Positions 22,503 through 34,800 of a stretch of DNA of 64,000 bases are shown here, piece by piece. The DNA comes from Dryococelus australis (Eukaryota; Arthropoda; Insecta; Phasmatodea; Phasmatidae): contig CM057002.1 in assembly GCA_029891345.1 (NCBI GenBank), positions 61,618,777 through 61,682,776 of the forward strand. Direction: 5' to 3'. The position numbers and the translations under genes are program-made. Position 1 is the first letter of the stretch, and each line of letters opens with the position of its first letter. The notes beneath the pieces are model-generated. The model did not search any database. It saw nothing but the letters and a program-made list of their open reading frames with translations, and had not been told where the DNA came from.

Positions 22503-22712
22503 GACGTTCCCCCACCCACACTCGGTGCTGCTGTTGCAGATGTCCCAACACCACCACCACCACCACCACCGCCACCACCACAACCACCAAGACCTAGGAG
22601 CTCAATTTTCGAAGATGAAGAGAAATCACGTCTCCTGCAGAGGTTACTGCAAAGTAAAAACCCAGAAGACCTGCAAGCCGCCAACCGACTCATCAAAACT
22701 ATTGTTAAAGAG
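22503..22712 (+). CDS. Gga: GGA adaptor, exon c (proline-rich linker and start of GAT)
   Basis: This 210-nt exon (70 codons, phase 0 at both ends) starts DVPPPTLGAAVADV and continues into ten consecutive prolines encoded mainly by CCA. It then gives SSIFEDEEKSRLLQRLLQSK and ends ANRLIKTIVKE. The IFEDEEKS and NPEDLQAANRLIK segments match the N-terminal hook of the GAT domain in GGA proteins, which contacts ARF1-GTP and recruits the adaptor to Golgi membranes. The proline stretch sits where vertebrate GGAs have a shorter PLPPP linker, so it is a repeat expansion within the VHS-GAT hinge. Acceptor TTTTCTAG and donor GTACAT fit the junctions. Confidence 0.96.
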
Positions 22713-22756
22713 GTACATTAGACTTTAATTTGTATTGTTTTTACATGAGCCTTTTT

Positions 22757-22945
22757 CCAAGGGAGGTGGCATGGTGGTAACACACTGAGGTTGCAGTCAT
22801 TAGGACCAGGGTTTAATTCTCAGTCCAGCCATCTCGATTTTATTTATATGTGGTTTTTTCAAAACCATTCCAAGTGAATACGTAGATGGTTCTATCTGAT
22901 GTCCCAATATTGACAAGACGTTTTGCCATAACTAACCAGCCAACA
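22757..22945 (+). repeat. tRNA-derived SINE (family A), + orientation
   Basis: GGTGGCATGGTGG is an A-box-like block, followed by ACACACTGAGGTTGCAG. GGGTTTAATTCTCAGTCC is a B-box-like block. A body with TCTCGATTTTATTTATATG, AACCATTCCAAGTGAATA and a CATAACTAACCAGCC end follows. The layout matches a tRNA-derived SINE type found across insects. A related copy in the opposite orientation lies at 41,963-42,095. It sits 45 bp inside the intron after GGA exon c. Confidence 0.7.
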
Positions 22946-23029
22946 TTGACGTGTGCAGCTTATACATCTAATCTAATATGATTACGACTATACTCCCAAA
23001 AGAGTACCTCTTCCGCCACTACAGACGTG

Positions 23030-24210
23030 AGTGATATGTTGCCTACCCTACAGGCAGCAGGAACTTATGAGCGAATCATTCTCATCTGGAGGATACGCAA
23101 CCCGGCAGGTACGCCACCCCCCCTTCCTCATGCTGAGAGCCTACAAGCTGCCCAGACCTCAGGAAAGACCGAGCGCCACCGACGAGGCACGAAGCAGAAA
23201 CGCTGACCAGTTTTCCCATACCAACCAGGACAGGAGGACATCACACCTCCCCTGCATCCTGCACTGGCAGCCGACAAGCTTCCATTAAATAAGTCAGGAC
23301 ACTGCTGAGCTCGACAGTTATTCTTGTTCTTCTCTCGTGACTTCCCACAGCACTGCTCAGTGCTGGCACCTCTAGAGAACTTCGAAGCATCAAGTACGGC
23401 CCCTGCGACTACTTCATTGTTGACGATCAGTCAACCAGCGAACACACTCATTAACACGTTAAATTCACATTCTCTCCTCAAGACCCCTTTCTTAGACCAG
23501 TTTAGAAGTATTATATCTTTTCTCATTTAGATATTTCTATCCCACTTTTCCATTAGAACCAGGTTGCCTACACCTGGCCAGCGTAGTAACCTTCAGAACT
23601 CAACTGCCTGGTAGGAGGTAGCATGCGTCACATTTTTTTAAAATCATTAATAAACATACTTTTGTTTCCTTTATTTCTGAAAGTATCTGTCTGTTTACCT
23701 GTTATACACAGGTTGCTACGTACACCATTGATAAGAACCCGGTAATTGGTATAACCGATTTAACTTCCACAGCGGGTGTCCCTCAGGGATCCTTCATATT
23801 TTCTACACACCCATTAGACGGCGATCTGTTGCTTTCCAACTGCCACAGCGCTCTACCAGTACTGGCGGAGAGGAACAGATGTGCCACAACCATTAGCGAC
23901 ACCTTCGCGCAGGGAGAAGCGACAGTCTCGAGTTATTACCTTATCCCACAGCATTGTTAGTGCTGTGATATCTGTAGCTTGAGACCTGTGGTCCATCTCT
24001 GTGTGAATGCACGTCCAGTGGTGGCATTGGTGACCCAAACAGCTCCCCGTCTCTGATCAGCCCGCATGCATGGGAGGATCAATGGATACTTAACAGAGCC
24101 TGGTCAGCAAGCCAAAACCGGACTCACACTATTAAATGTGTTTAGTTTGTTCACGTCATGATGTACCTAGGACACTGTAAGCAGAGACTCAATGCCTTAC
24201 GACCATAGAC
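23030..24210 (+). mobile_element. Gypsy LTR/leader fragment, + strand
   Basis: GC-richer sequence with ATTAATAAACATACTTTTG near 23,650 (a polyadenylation-like signal, as in an LTR). The segment 24,020-24,200 closely matches 37,285-37,450, including GGCATTGGTG-CCCAAAC, GTCTCTGATCAGCCCGC and ACTATTAAAT/ACTGTTAAAT. It is the LTR end and leader of the same lineage as the 36.5-41.5 kb element. It lies in the GGA c-d intron and breaks off near 24,690. Confidence 0.6.
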
Positions 24211-24564
24211 ATGGCTATAAACATATGGAACGAAATGCAGCGTTTCTTGCCGCCAGACAGTAAAGTGCACTTCCTCAACCCACACTGGGGTGACACGCGG
24301 AACAGGACCTTGCTACCCAACTCAGGCATGAGTCAGTATCGACTGCTCCTGAAACTCTTATTTGTATCTCCATGTATACTAATTCATCCCTCATACCATC
24401 ATGTGGTAAAAGGATTGTTAACCGGCACTGCTACAGGATTCGGCTGGTATAACGTCCACTTCTGGACAAACGAAGCTCACCTATGGAATCACCAGTTCGG
24501 CATAGGCCAAGCTCGCTACGTCTGGGTAAAACCCACTATGACCACGGCGCCCAAGAAGCAATAG
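24211..24564 (+). pseudogene. Gypsy N-terminal Gag-like ORF, copy 1
   Basis: This region aligns with 37,500-37,834. The most similar stretch is LWNHQFGIGQ here and AWNHQYGVGQ there; six of these codons differ only by synonymous changes, so the segment was under protein-level constraint before it decayed. The middle of this copy is frame-shifted: the matching AEQDLATQLR segment sits in another frame. Both copies end in a stop just after the shared block. Function unknown. Its position after the leader suggests an N-terminal Gag domain or small accessory protein. Confidence 0.5.
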
Positions 24565-24699
24565 CAAATACGTACTAACCAACACCCCTTGTCTCTTGCC
24601 ATCTATTTCATCTAGACCACCCCGCTTTTGGTCTAGCGGACAAAATCCTCGACCATCGTGTCTAGTAGGCTATCCGGGCGCGTGTCAACATAAATATGA

Positions 24700-26786
24700 T
24701 TATAGACAGTTATTTTCAGTTTCACATTTTGTGTACGTATTTGTTTTTGGTTGGGAGTACATTCTAGTGTATGGTTTTTCCTTGGTTTATGTTTAGCATT
24801 GTGGATTGTGAACATGAATGAAATTGTTTACAATTTTAATTGGAGATTACTACACTGTGTAATAGATTGAGTGCATTATGTTTTGGTTTTTACTCAGGTA
24901 AAAAAACTTGTTCTTGGAACACTATACGAGTTCTTTACTTAGCTAATGTAAGCTCTTTTTATGTTAGCGTATGATATAATTTTTTTGAGTGTTTCAGAGA
25001 ATTGGGTAAAGATATTTCAACTACAAAAAAAATTGTTGGGATCATTGCTAATATAAATTTTCCAAATTCCTGTTAACATCATTTTAAAGACCTAAGAATT
25101 CTTACTGTACCCAGTACATTTATCATACTATTATATTTGGTTTAAACAATATCAATTATTTAACTAATCAAGAAATACATGCGCATGATACTCGACATAA
25201 GACATACAATTCTATTTCACATAGAACTAAGAAGTTTGAAAAGTCTAATAGCTGCTACATATGGACTGCTTTTGCAGTTCATATGTATCAGCCATTAGAC
25301 TCATAAATAATGTCCCTTCTCAACTACAGGATGTATTAAAAAATGAAAAATTTTCTTGTTTTAAATTTCAATTTAAAAGTTACCTTTTAGATAAAGTTTT
25401 TTATAGTGTTCAAGAATACTGTTAAAGTGTTAAATTGTGTTTTTCTATTATTTTTTAATTGATTACTGTATGTTTTGTTTAAATTTGTGTTTATTGTAAC
25501 TGTCTTTTGCTATGTGTGTACTTATATTTGTAGGTTATAATTCATTTGCTTTTGTTGTTGTACTTTCTTAAAACTCTGTCACATTGTGTTATGTGACTTT
25601 TGAGGCAAATAAATAAGTTCCTCTGGTACAGTAAGTGTAAATATTATTTTCTTTTTTTTAGTACTACATTGAACTTCACATTTGCAGAAAATCTGATACT
25701 GAATACCATTTTTTCTCAATAATCCTTGAACTAATTGTACCAATTTCAGCCCCAAAAATATTTAGTGCTGGCATTTTGCAAGGAAACAAACTGGAGGGTG
25801 GAATTTTGAAATAATTGCTGCAAAACAGGAAACCATACTATGCACTTTTAGGCTTACATTAAGTACAGTAAAACTTGCTTAGGATGTTTTTCATAGGATC
25901 AGTTAATAAAAACTTCTTAGCTAGGAAAATGTGTTACCAGGTAAAACAAAAATTCTATTTTTTGTGTTGTACTAATTTCAATCAGTATATTTTCCAATGC
26001 GAATTGTAGCGGGCTCCAGGGGTCCTGCACACAGTGAGCTAAACTTGGATGGGATATAGATTCCTGAGGGAGCCCCATATTTAATCAACAAGCCTGGCTG
26101 ACCCACTCCAGCCAGGCTATATAAGAACCGAGCTTGCACCCCCCCCCCCCTTCTACAGGCTGTTGACAGAGTGTGAAGTGTCAACGTCAGTGTTGGAGCG
26201 ACACGGAAGAACACGATTGTCCGGGGAGCTCCGGCCCATCTGCAAACTATACATCATCTTCATTGGTGAGCATAATTCCGGTCAGGCGAGGGCATCATTC
26301 CCGATGTCGAGGTCACGTCTTGAAGTAATAATCACGTGGCAAGGCTAGGGTCTTTGTATTATCATATTCTTATAGTTAACTTACCATTCCTTATATAACT
26401 ATATTCCTTTATGTTCCTATTAATTACCTTGCCAGTTAGAGTAAAGGAAGTCAGTATTGTGTGGAGAATCTTATTGTAGTATTGTGTTAAAGTATTGTTC
26501 CATAATATCTGAAGTATTGTAATAAATGTGTTCAGTTGAATTTGCATCTTTCATTGAATAGCCGTTAGTATTAGCTACTCCCAAAGTATGCCCCTACCTA
26601 ACTAGAGATATTGTGACTAGGAGAGAGTGGTAAGAGAATTCAGCTTAAATATAGTAGTCACAGGTGTTAGGTAGGCCGGTTGTTACAGATTGCTTTGTGA
26701 TGAAAAAATATGTTTATAATACTGTATACTAGGGCTTTACAGATACCGATACATAGGCCGATAAACCCAAAATCGGTATCAGTTAC
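24700..26786. other. GGA intron c-d, AT-rich part
   Basis: No gene is seen. Around 25,860 AGTACAGTAAAACTTGCTT is a degenerate pogo/Tigger-like end. A patch near 26,000-26,340 is GC-richer, with a C run at about 26,138-26,150. The text at 26,738-26,780 (GATACCGATAC and TCGGTATC) resembles terminal sequences of some hAT elements. Confidence 0.4.
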
Positions 26787-26864
26787 AATCTGCCATGGTT
26801 AGGAACCCCAGAAAATGGTAAAATAGAATGCCTGATTTCGGTGCAAAAAATAGTGAAAATCAGT

Positions 26865-27024
26865 GTTACATTTCTGTGTTTTAACATGAAAGTGGTGTTA
26901 AATTTTGGTATTTAAAAATTAAAACGGTGTTAAATGTCGGTATATAAAAATTAAACCAGTGTCAATTTTGGTGTTTAAAATGAAAGTGATGCTAAATTTC
27001 TGTGACTTGTTTTAAAAATAAAAT
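26865..27024. repeat. 32-bp minisatellite, about five units
   Basis: Successive units begin at 26,865, 26,897, 26,929, 26,961 and 26,991. They share GTTAAATTTYGGTRTTTAAA followed by an AATTAAA-type block and a GT end. Identity between neighbours is high enough to align by eye, and one unit is 30 bp. A further partial unit may lie near 27,065. Confidence 0.8.
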
Positions 27025-27029
27025 CAATA

Positions 27030-28540
27030 ATGAATTTATTTGCATTCATATTAAAAAATAAACCAAATTTCTGTGTCTGAAAGTTAAAAAAATTTGGTAG
27101 ATTACAATGTTTTGAAAGAAAATTAATGCACATGTTCAGTGTCTGAATAAGAAATAGAAACGTAATTATTAAATACAAGAAACTGCAGTAGTACAACTTA
27201 TTAATTTAAGAAGAAAACATTAATATATGACGTGGGGTGAATTTTGGCAGCTCTAGAAATGTTGCACAGCTACATTGTATCCTTCCACCACAACTGTTTT
27301 TCACTGAAGAAAAAGGTAAGTCCAATGCACAATTGCATTTTCCTGCTTCCTCACATTCTCTGTCATGTCAGGCACTGAAGGTCTAACATTAGCTAAATTC
27401 CATTCAGGAATTAATGTAGGATGTTAAAGCTAGGTTGGCATTCCAACCTGTTTAATTTTTGTAATTTGTTGGAGTTCTGTTTATTTTATTTTGAGGGAAA
27501 GAAGGAAACAGTGAGGGAGTGGGGGGGCTTTAGTTTTAAACGTCTTTCGTGAGACTGCACTGTTTTGAGTTTCTTTTGGTTGTGTTGCCTTTTTGAGTTG
27601 CATATTGTTTTGATGGAACAATGGAAAATATTACTCGTTTCGAAATAACATTTAAATTATTGTAACTTCGAAAATTTTAACTTCAATGAAAAAATCAAAC
27701 ATGATATATATGTTGCTATTTGTATTCATACAGATACAGCAATACACGCACTGTTTGGCCGAAGTTAACCTTACACTCGAATTTACTATATAAGACAAAT
27801 AAACAAATATTATCCACACACTACTGAAGTGTTGAAAGTGCTGCTTTTTCAGGCCACATGCATTTCAATAATAATAGTAGAGGTTTAAAAATACATTATT
27901 TACAAAACATGCAAACTTTCTGTTTGTAAAATGCACACCTCTTGAACACGTGTTTTTTCTGGAAGTTTACATCACTAAAATCACGTTTGTTCGTCACTAG
28001 CATTAAATAATTTATTTGCAGAATTATTCAATAAAATCAACACTGTGTTAACGTTTCCTGAAACCAACAAACTTAAATTCGATACGAAAATTAAATTCAC
28101 CTAACATTACATTTCATGTCTTTGTTTCCACCTAACCTCAAAAACTAGAACAGCCAAGTACTTTTTCACAACTCAGTTGGCACGCATGTTACAGAACTTG
28201 GGCATCATTATTTTATTCTTGATGTCAAAACTGTAGAAACATGCTTCATTACCCGTTCACAAAAAAAATAGTAGCTATTTTCGGCATCTCGGCACAAAAG
28301 TAATAGCTACGAAATACTATGAAGCACTGTAAATTGCAGTGTTGGTAGTACAATTGATTGTTGACACGCATTTGATTGTCAACACACAATTTTAAATGAT
28401 TATTTACTGTTTCTGAAGAACGCAACTATTCATGTTAATGTCTTTTCCGTGCAAAATTTCGTGTTTTGTAAAAAAAAAAAAAAAAAAGTACATTTTGGTA
28501 AAATGGTGAAATAACGTCCAGTTTTGCGGTATTTTGTATA
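27030..28540. other. Interior of the TIR element, no coding frame
   Basis: AT-rich with no protein-like frame. The text ATTTGATTGTCAACACACAA near 28,369 and similar neighbouring motifs are short local duplications. Confidence 0.4.
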
Positions 28541-28592
28541 TTTTGTGGTTCACCATTTTTTGGGTTCCCTAGCTATGGTCCAACCAAATCAT

Positions 28593-29035
28593 TTCATCAA
28601 CCCAAATGATTTAATCATCATGGAAATTACCACATTTGGTTATCCTGCGGGACATGTTTTCACAAACCAAGAATTTTAATTTTGCAACCGTAACACTATT
28701 CTCATAATTTTATTTTTATCTTTTTGTAACAGGTGATTTGAACTAAACGGAAACTGATATGGCTGGCGTTGGTGTTGCTACATATTTAACGATATATTAG
28801 CCATGCCTGGTGAAATTGGTAAAATAAAATGTAATTGAACTTATAATACTGGTATCTGCTTTTGAGGTAGTTGAAATTAATTTGTATAAAAAAATGTTTT
28901 ACCACTATAATATTCTTTGTCGTACATTTTCTATCATGGAAACGTCAAATGTATATTAATCTTTTGCTCCCACGTTGTATAATGATATTTTGTTAGCAGA
29001 ATGACACAATTCATAAATTGATTAGTAGCAAGGTG
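28593..29035 (+). repeat. Dispersed repeat, copy 1
   Basis: Matches 58,343-58,775 in the same orientation along about 440 bp. Shared blocks include AATGATTTAATCATCATG, GTTTTCACAAAC, AACGGAAACTGA, AATACTGGTATCTG and TTGATTAGTAG. It is noncoding. The match starts at CATCAAC in both copies. The family is not recognised; it may be a MITE or the 3' end of a longer element. Confidence 0.75.
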
Positions 29036-29400
29036 ATCCGATTCAATAACTTGGATCCCTGGCCTGCTAAAATTAATGGAGGAATTAACTTAGCGGCAAT
29101 CCCTTACAAACTGGAAAGTTAACTTTTCATTGACCCTACTCCCCAAGAGTGGTCACGTAAGATGTAATTAGTAAAATTATATAATACTGCTTTGTGATGG
29201 AATCTTGTACTACGCATTTAACGTAAAAAAAAATCTTGTTCAGTTATCTGCGGCTCTACAAGTTGCACATCGATAAGACGCCATTTTGTGTAACACATTG
29301 CCGTGGTTTTGCTTTCTGAAGTCACGTTACGATCTGCGAAATAGTAATCGGGCTATGTATAGTTGTAAACATTGCAACATAACACAAATTATTTCTCTCA

Positions 29401-29570
29401 AATATTTTGATGGGGAGAAGTAAGTCTGGATTTATTATGTTTGTACGGAATCGTGACTTTGCAATATTTACAGGAATGCAAAAATTCAGTGCGGCCTGTA
29501 CTTGAAATATTAATTATCCTTAATTTTTCATCAAAAACTTCTGGTGCGGCCTATACATGCCAAAACACGG
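29401..29570 (-). mobile_element. Mariner-like MITE, partial copy, minus orientation
   Basis: The right edge GCCTATACATGCCAAAACAC (then GG, followed by TA) corresponds to the terminus of the MITE at 43,022-43,435. The body at 29,410-29,505 is the reverse complement of 43,040-43,130 (GCGGCCTGTA, AAAAATTCAGTGCGGCC, GTACGGAATCGTGA). The far terminus is lost. Confidence 0.65.
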
Positions 29571-29572
29571 TA

Positions 29573-31010
29573 ATAACCAGGTTTGCTTTCACATGGCGTC
29601 AAATAACTTAGCTATTTTATAAAATAATCAGGTTCCCGAGTGTTTTCTCAAAGCGTAAATAAATGCTACGTAAAATTATTCAATATAGTTGAATTTGTCA
29701 ATTTTACCTTTGACCTGCTCTTTTCATGTAAAATTACTTTGGCTCAATGTAAATTTGAAGTTTTCTCTGCGGAACAAATGCGAGTGGACCGAACTCCTCA
29801 GTATCACTGGGTCTGCAAAGGTCTCTAGTCCAGGACTGCCACCAGTCCTGAAGCTAAAATCCTGGAATCATTGGGTCAAATCCTGTCAAATCCTTGGAAT
29901 TGAAAAAAAATTGCAAATTACAGATAAAAAGTGGATATGAAAGACGTTTACTTATTTAATGTAGTTGTTCTGGTTGGGACAAACCATGGTAATTATTTTC
30001 TCCACTCACACTTATACTTTTCGTTTGTATGGCGACTGTATCAGCGATAATTTTTGTTACATCACTATTGTGACATCAATGCTAAACAAAAAAAAAAAAC
30101 AAATTCGGATTGCATGCGTAAAAACGACAATTCGCGGAAAAGGTTCTATTCAATAATAGCCTTGGCCTTTGCATGTGATCACACAGCCAGGAACAGAAAT
30201 ATGTAGATAACTGTATACCTGCACCAATGAATAATTTTGGAAAGTATTTTGGGACATACGCTATTGAAGCAATGGTGTTATGTCCAAAATATCTCGATTA
30301 TCTACCTCCATTATAAGAATCGTTCACACAAATGTATCAGTGAAACTGACATATCACTGTGGGTGCTAGTGTCTTCACTTTGAGTAAGCAAGAAAAAGTT
30401 TGGGTTTTTTTAAATTGTTAAAAATCCATAAAAACTGATAAAATCCATTAAACTGGCAGGCCTGCTCTAGTCTGCAAAGACATACTCTGATACCTGGGCA
30501 AGTCCGGAACATCCACGCTTGCCTACGGACCCACTCCAACTCTAACCCGTCATGCTCATTGGCAGGGCCTTTGAGTGACTGAGGACCACGCCCCATCTCC
30601 CTCTAATAGCTTGCGTTCACAAGTCCGAACTCGACTCTGAGTTGGGTATCTGCTGGCCGTGGCCTAGTTACGAATTTGTAAGCTACTACTACCCATCAAA
30701 CCCCATACCTGTAGCAAAACCACCTACTCCACCCCCGGCCATCGATCGTCCACCTGTATCTACGTGTACCATCTGCACCGCCGCTGGGAAGGTAGTTAGA
30801 ATCATAATTCCAGCCCCAACTGTACCTAAATGCCGTATAGCTGGCCTGCCCCAAACGTACATCCCATTGCACATGCCCATGAGACCATCTCCCATGGGAC
30901 GCTTATAGTTGCAAACAGGATGCTGAGTAGGAAGCAGCGTGTAACGCTGACCACCTCATCTTTCAGAAGACACCATTAAATTTATTTTGGACAGCTGGTG
31001 TCCCGGATTT
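29573..31010. other. GGA intron c-d, further part
   Basis: AT-rich to about 30,450, then GC-richer from 30,460 to 31,010. A + strand frame at 30,642-30,905 (88 codons, proline-rich, with a CTICTAAGK stretch) has no recognised domain and is probably retroelement debris. Nothing else is supported. Confidence 0.4.
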
Positions 31011-31017
31011 TGGCAGC

Positions 31018-31160
31018 CTTCACAGTTAGCAAGGCTGTGCTCCCTGGGAGGCAGATATTCACAGTCAAGCTCACCCTGGGGGTTTGATTCTCCTCTGACT
31101 TCCCATCACCCTTCTGTTAGACGGTACCCCAGCAAGGACCCTGACGTGGGCCAAACCCCT
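31018..31160 (+). repeat. Probable tRNA-derived SINE
   Basis: CACAGTTAGCAAGGCTGTGC and GGGGGTTTGATTCTCCTCTG have the spacing and sequence character of tRNA A and B boxes. A GC-rich tail to about 31,240 follows. It was not matched to a specific family. Confidence 0.45.
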
Positions 31161-31646
31161 ACCTGCCTGTCAAAACACCCATCAAACTTTAATTCACCGC
31201 GGAACAGTTCCTTACATCCGATCGGAGAGAAATCAGCACTTTCAATTGAACTTTGATCTTCCCTCATTCTTTTCTCCTCCCCCCGCCTCATAGGTAGGAA
31301 GGGGACTAACAGGAGGTTGACTCGCCAGAGAGCGAGGGGGGGAGGATAATAAGAAGGGAAAGGCGAAGAGGGTTAGAGAGTGTGTTTCAGTATGTTCTGT
31401 TGAGTGTCTTGTCAAGTCTGGGTAGACCATGTGACCTGCCTCTGTTAGTGTTCTATTTTCATTGAACTTATCCATAAGAATTTGATTTATTCAAGATGGG
31501 GGGGAAGTGGCCTGTTATAGTGCGCTTATCAGTAGCGAAGGAATGCGTCGTGTGTCACTTAAGTGTCCAAAGTGTTAACATGGTTGCATGTGTGCAGTAA
31601 TGCTGCTTTATGAGGTGTTATTGTGTGTGGTGTATTGCATGTGCAG

Positions 31647-31866
31647 GACGAGCGTCGAGTGGAGATAAACACCAGGCGAGTGACGGAGCTCGAGTCTGTG
31701 CACAACAATGTGCGGCTCCTCAGTGAGATGTTGGACAACTACCGTCCTGGCCAAACATCTGCGGAGGACCTGGAACTCATCAAGGAACTGCACCAGAGCT
31801 GTGAGCGACTCAAACTGAATGTGTTCCGGTTGGCAGCTCAGTCTCAGGAGAATGATGCCATGCTGG
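31647..31866 (+). CDS. Gga: GGA adaptor, exon d (GAT domain core)
   Basis: This 220-nt exon begins in phase 0 after GTGCAG and ends with one base of a split codon before GTGAGT. It reads DERRVEINTRRVTELESVHN, NVRLLSEMLDNYRPGQTSAE, DLELIKELHQSCERLKLNVF and ends SQENDAMLG with the next exon. It aligns without gaps at either junction to the GAT three-helix bundle of animal GGAs (EEVNNNVKLLTEM and LYQRCERMRPTLFRLAS in human GGA1). This part binds ubiquitin and rabaptin-type partners and supports ARF binding. The exon is GC-rich in an AT-rich intron context. Confidence 0.96.
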
Positions 31867-34800
31867 GTGAGTTTACGTGGTAGCCGCATATCTACACTTT
31901 GAGAACTTTTATTGTTTTATTTTTGAGTAATGTGTTTTTGTTTGAAAAACATGAGTGCCCCATTTACATGTGTTGTATGGGTCATATGTGTGTTATGACA
32001 GTTGTGTCAAAAGACACGGTGTGACTCTTAAGAGTGTGCATCAAATGCCAGACAAATCAGTGATGCAGTCTGTCAGGACTCTGAGGATAATGTATAGGCA
32101 TTATTTCACATAGATGATTTCAATAAGTGAGGTAAAGTGTAAATTAAGGGTCCTAGTGTTCGACATTGTTAGAAAATTAGTTGATAATTCTATAAAAAAA
32201 CTGCATTAAAATGCAGTTTTCCGGCCTTTCTGAAATTGCTTTAAAGATAAGCATTGTGCACAAATATAGATTCCATCCTTATAGGACCAACCTTCCGATA
32301 TCTACGACAGTGGACTTAGGCCTGCTGTGATGCATGCTCTAAATGATAATAATTTTCACTCTTATTTATCTTCCTGTGGATCTCACATTTTATGCAAGTT
32401 GTGTAACAGAGTACGACTCTTCAGCTAGTTTTGCTAAAGTTAAATTGTGTGACAGTAGATTCTCGAAAATACATTGATTCAGTGGACCAAGTGAAAAAAA
32501 ACGTGGCATGTGGGAAAACAATGGATGCAAACTTAGATTTTAGATCTGAGAAAATCATACATAACCTCAAAAGTCATGTTTTATTGAACCAACAGCTTAA
32601 ATACAGTAAAACCTTGTTAATTCAAAGACTATTAATTCAAAATCGCATATTATTCGAAGTGTTTACTCACCCCGAAATAGAAGAATATAATTTTATATGC
32701 TTTTAAGTTTGGTTTATTTGAAATTTGCCGTTTTTGTAATTCGAAGTTGGATTTCATCCAAACATGTATGTAAAGTTCAGATTAATTAATCAAAGCTATA
32801 ATAATTATGATAATAAATGTGCATCGCCTACACTTTTGTGCGTGCGTGCACGTAAACAAGCAATTTCTGCTTTTTTAGCGATAACGAAACCTGAGCCGCA
32901 CGCTGCAGATAGTTCCACGTATGTTCAATCAATAATCTGCTCGTGTCCGTATTGATCCAGTGCTCCGATATAACGGCCATCTAGTGAAACCTGAACAGCA
33001 CGCCGCTGATTCAATATTCTGACTTTAATTTACATGCCGTTGCTAGCACAAATAATATGTATTTTTTCAGGTGCAAAATCTGTAGAAAGCTAACAAATGC
33101 TGTAATCTTAAGGGGGTTTGGTGTCTTATATTACTATTAATTATTCGACTGACATTTTTCACAGTTATGCACGTATGCATTGAAACATTTGGAAAAGGTT
33201 TAGAACCAGTGGGGAAAATATGATGTACACAGATGTGCCCTTATTTATAATAGCAGATGTTTTAGTAAAAAAAAAGTAGTGATAGGAATCACGTTTTATT
33301 TCTGCGTATACAAAGTGCATTTACGCGTCTTTAAACAAGTTTTTTATTTTCTCGACCAGTGTTCTGACTTCCTTTGTTGGCCTAACTCTGTGAATATTGC
33401 CACAATTTATTTACTGACAACAATTTGTGCCAACTATTATGTACTTGCTGAACAAATTTTAAATGTGTACAATAGTAAACAAACCTGCAACCAATTACTT
33501 TCAATAATAATAACACCCATCAAAATATTGCCACATCTTTCCAAATTCTGTTTACGAGAATATCATCGTCATAGAACGTTTAAAACAGTCTGAGATTGCG
33601 AAATTCGTTCTCGTTGTTGGCAACCCAAGGCTGCTGTAAATGCATAAGAAGAAGAATAATGTGAGATGATTTCTCATTGGCACCAACCTATGAGTGCAGT
33701 AAACACGGAAGAAGAAATAGAAGTTTACGAAATAGAACTTGAAAAACTTCTGCGAGATGTAAACAATATTATCGATATCACCAGTTATTGATTATCCACA
33801 TTGTTTTTCGTTCGTGTAGTGTTAAAAACAATTGATGTGCATAATCGGTGGTGAAAGTACCGTCTCTATTGAACGGACGCTATGGGAAAACAAGCAATCG
33901 GCGATCATTGAAAGTGGTTATTAATTAGCATTGTTTATATAGGAATTTAGGCGGAACCAAAATAAATGAACGAGTAATATGGTAAAATGTCCGTAAAGGG
34001 AACGAATGTTCGAGAATCCAGTGTGTTGTGTGGTTCTCTCTCTCTCTCTCTTGATATATATATATATATATCTCTGTATGCATATGTGTGTGTGTGTGTG
34101 TGCATGTGGGGGTGTGTGCATGTAAGCATGTGTGTGTGTGCGTATATGCACAACAGTGAAACCTCTCTAATAGAAACCTCCAGGGATCTAAATTTTAGCC
34201 TCTTTTAAGAGAATGAGATTAATGCGTGATGCATTCCTGTGCAGTTGGCATATGCTCTCTACTTGCAACTTTGCTCATTCATCGAGCATCCTACACTCAT
34301 TTGGGCAAGTCTGCAGCGCAATATTATATTAAAACACATGCCCACAGGATCTACAAGCATCACAGCAACTGAGATTACAGACTCGTGGTTAATAAAGATA
34401 TAATAGCTAATTAAGGCCATCACGTGGCCATCCTAACCCCAACGTGGAAATTTTAAATCTCGAAGAGCCACCGACATCCTTAGCAGAGATAAGCAAGTGA
34501 AAGGGTTTGCTGTAGGACTGCAGCACCCATTCTACAAGGTCGCAGCAGCCTCCAGCGGCAAGCCGATAAGATATGTCAACGCCTCCAGTCAAGGAGATAA
34601 GAAAAGGGTAGCACAGCTCCGAACCTCGAATAAACACACCTGTAATGTGAAGCTAGCCACCCCCTCACCCATCTGGAAGCCTACAGACAAAGATTTTTAA
34701 TATAAATAGGATGTACTATACCAGACACAAGAGCAGTCATCGCTCTTTTCCTGTCTGCATAAGGTGCAAGGGGCCGTCCACCCTCTTCGAATCTGAAACA

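Larger units (their letters stand above)
26794..28577. mobile_element. TIR-bounded nonautonomous DNA element, about 1.8 kb
   Basis: The left end CCATGGTTAGGAACCCCAGA, continuing with AAATGGTAAAAT, is repeated in inverted form at the right end: CCATTTTTTGGGTTCCCTAG, then CTATGG. About 26 of 30 positions agree. No transposase frame is visible between the ends and no clear target duplication was found, so the superfamily is open. A minisatellite occupies the left interior and an 18-base A run lies near the right end. Confidence 0.5.

Noticed and set aside
33690..33791. Small acidic open frame, 33 codons, starting MSAVNTEEEIEVYEIELEKL
   Set aside because: Protein-like but very short, no Kozak or splice context evident and no domain. 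It may be the tail of a transposase but cannot be supported.
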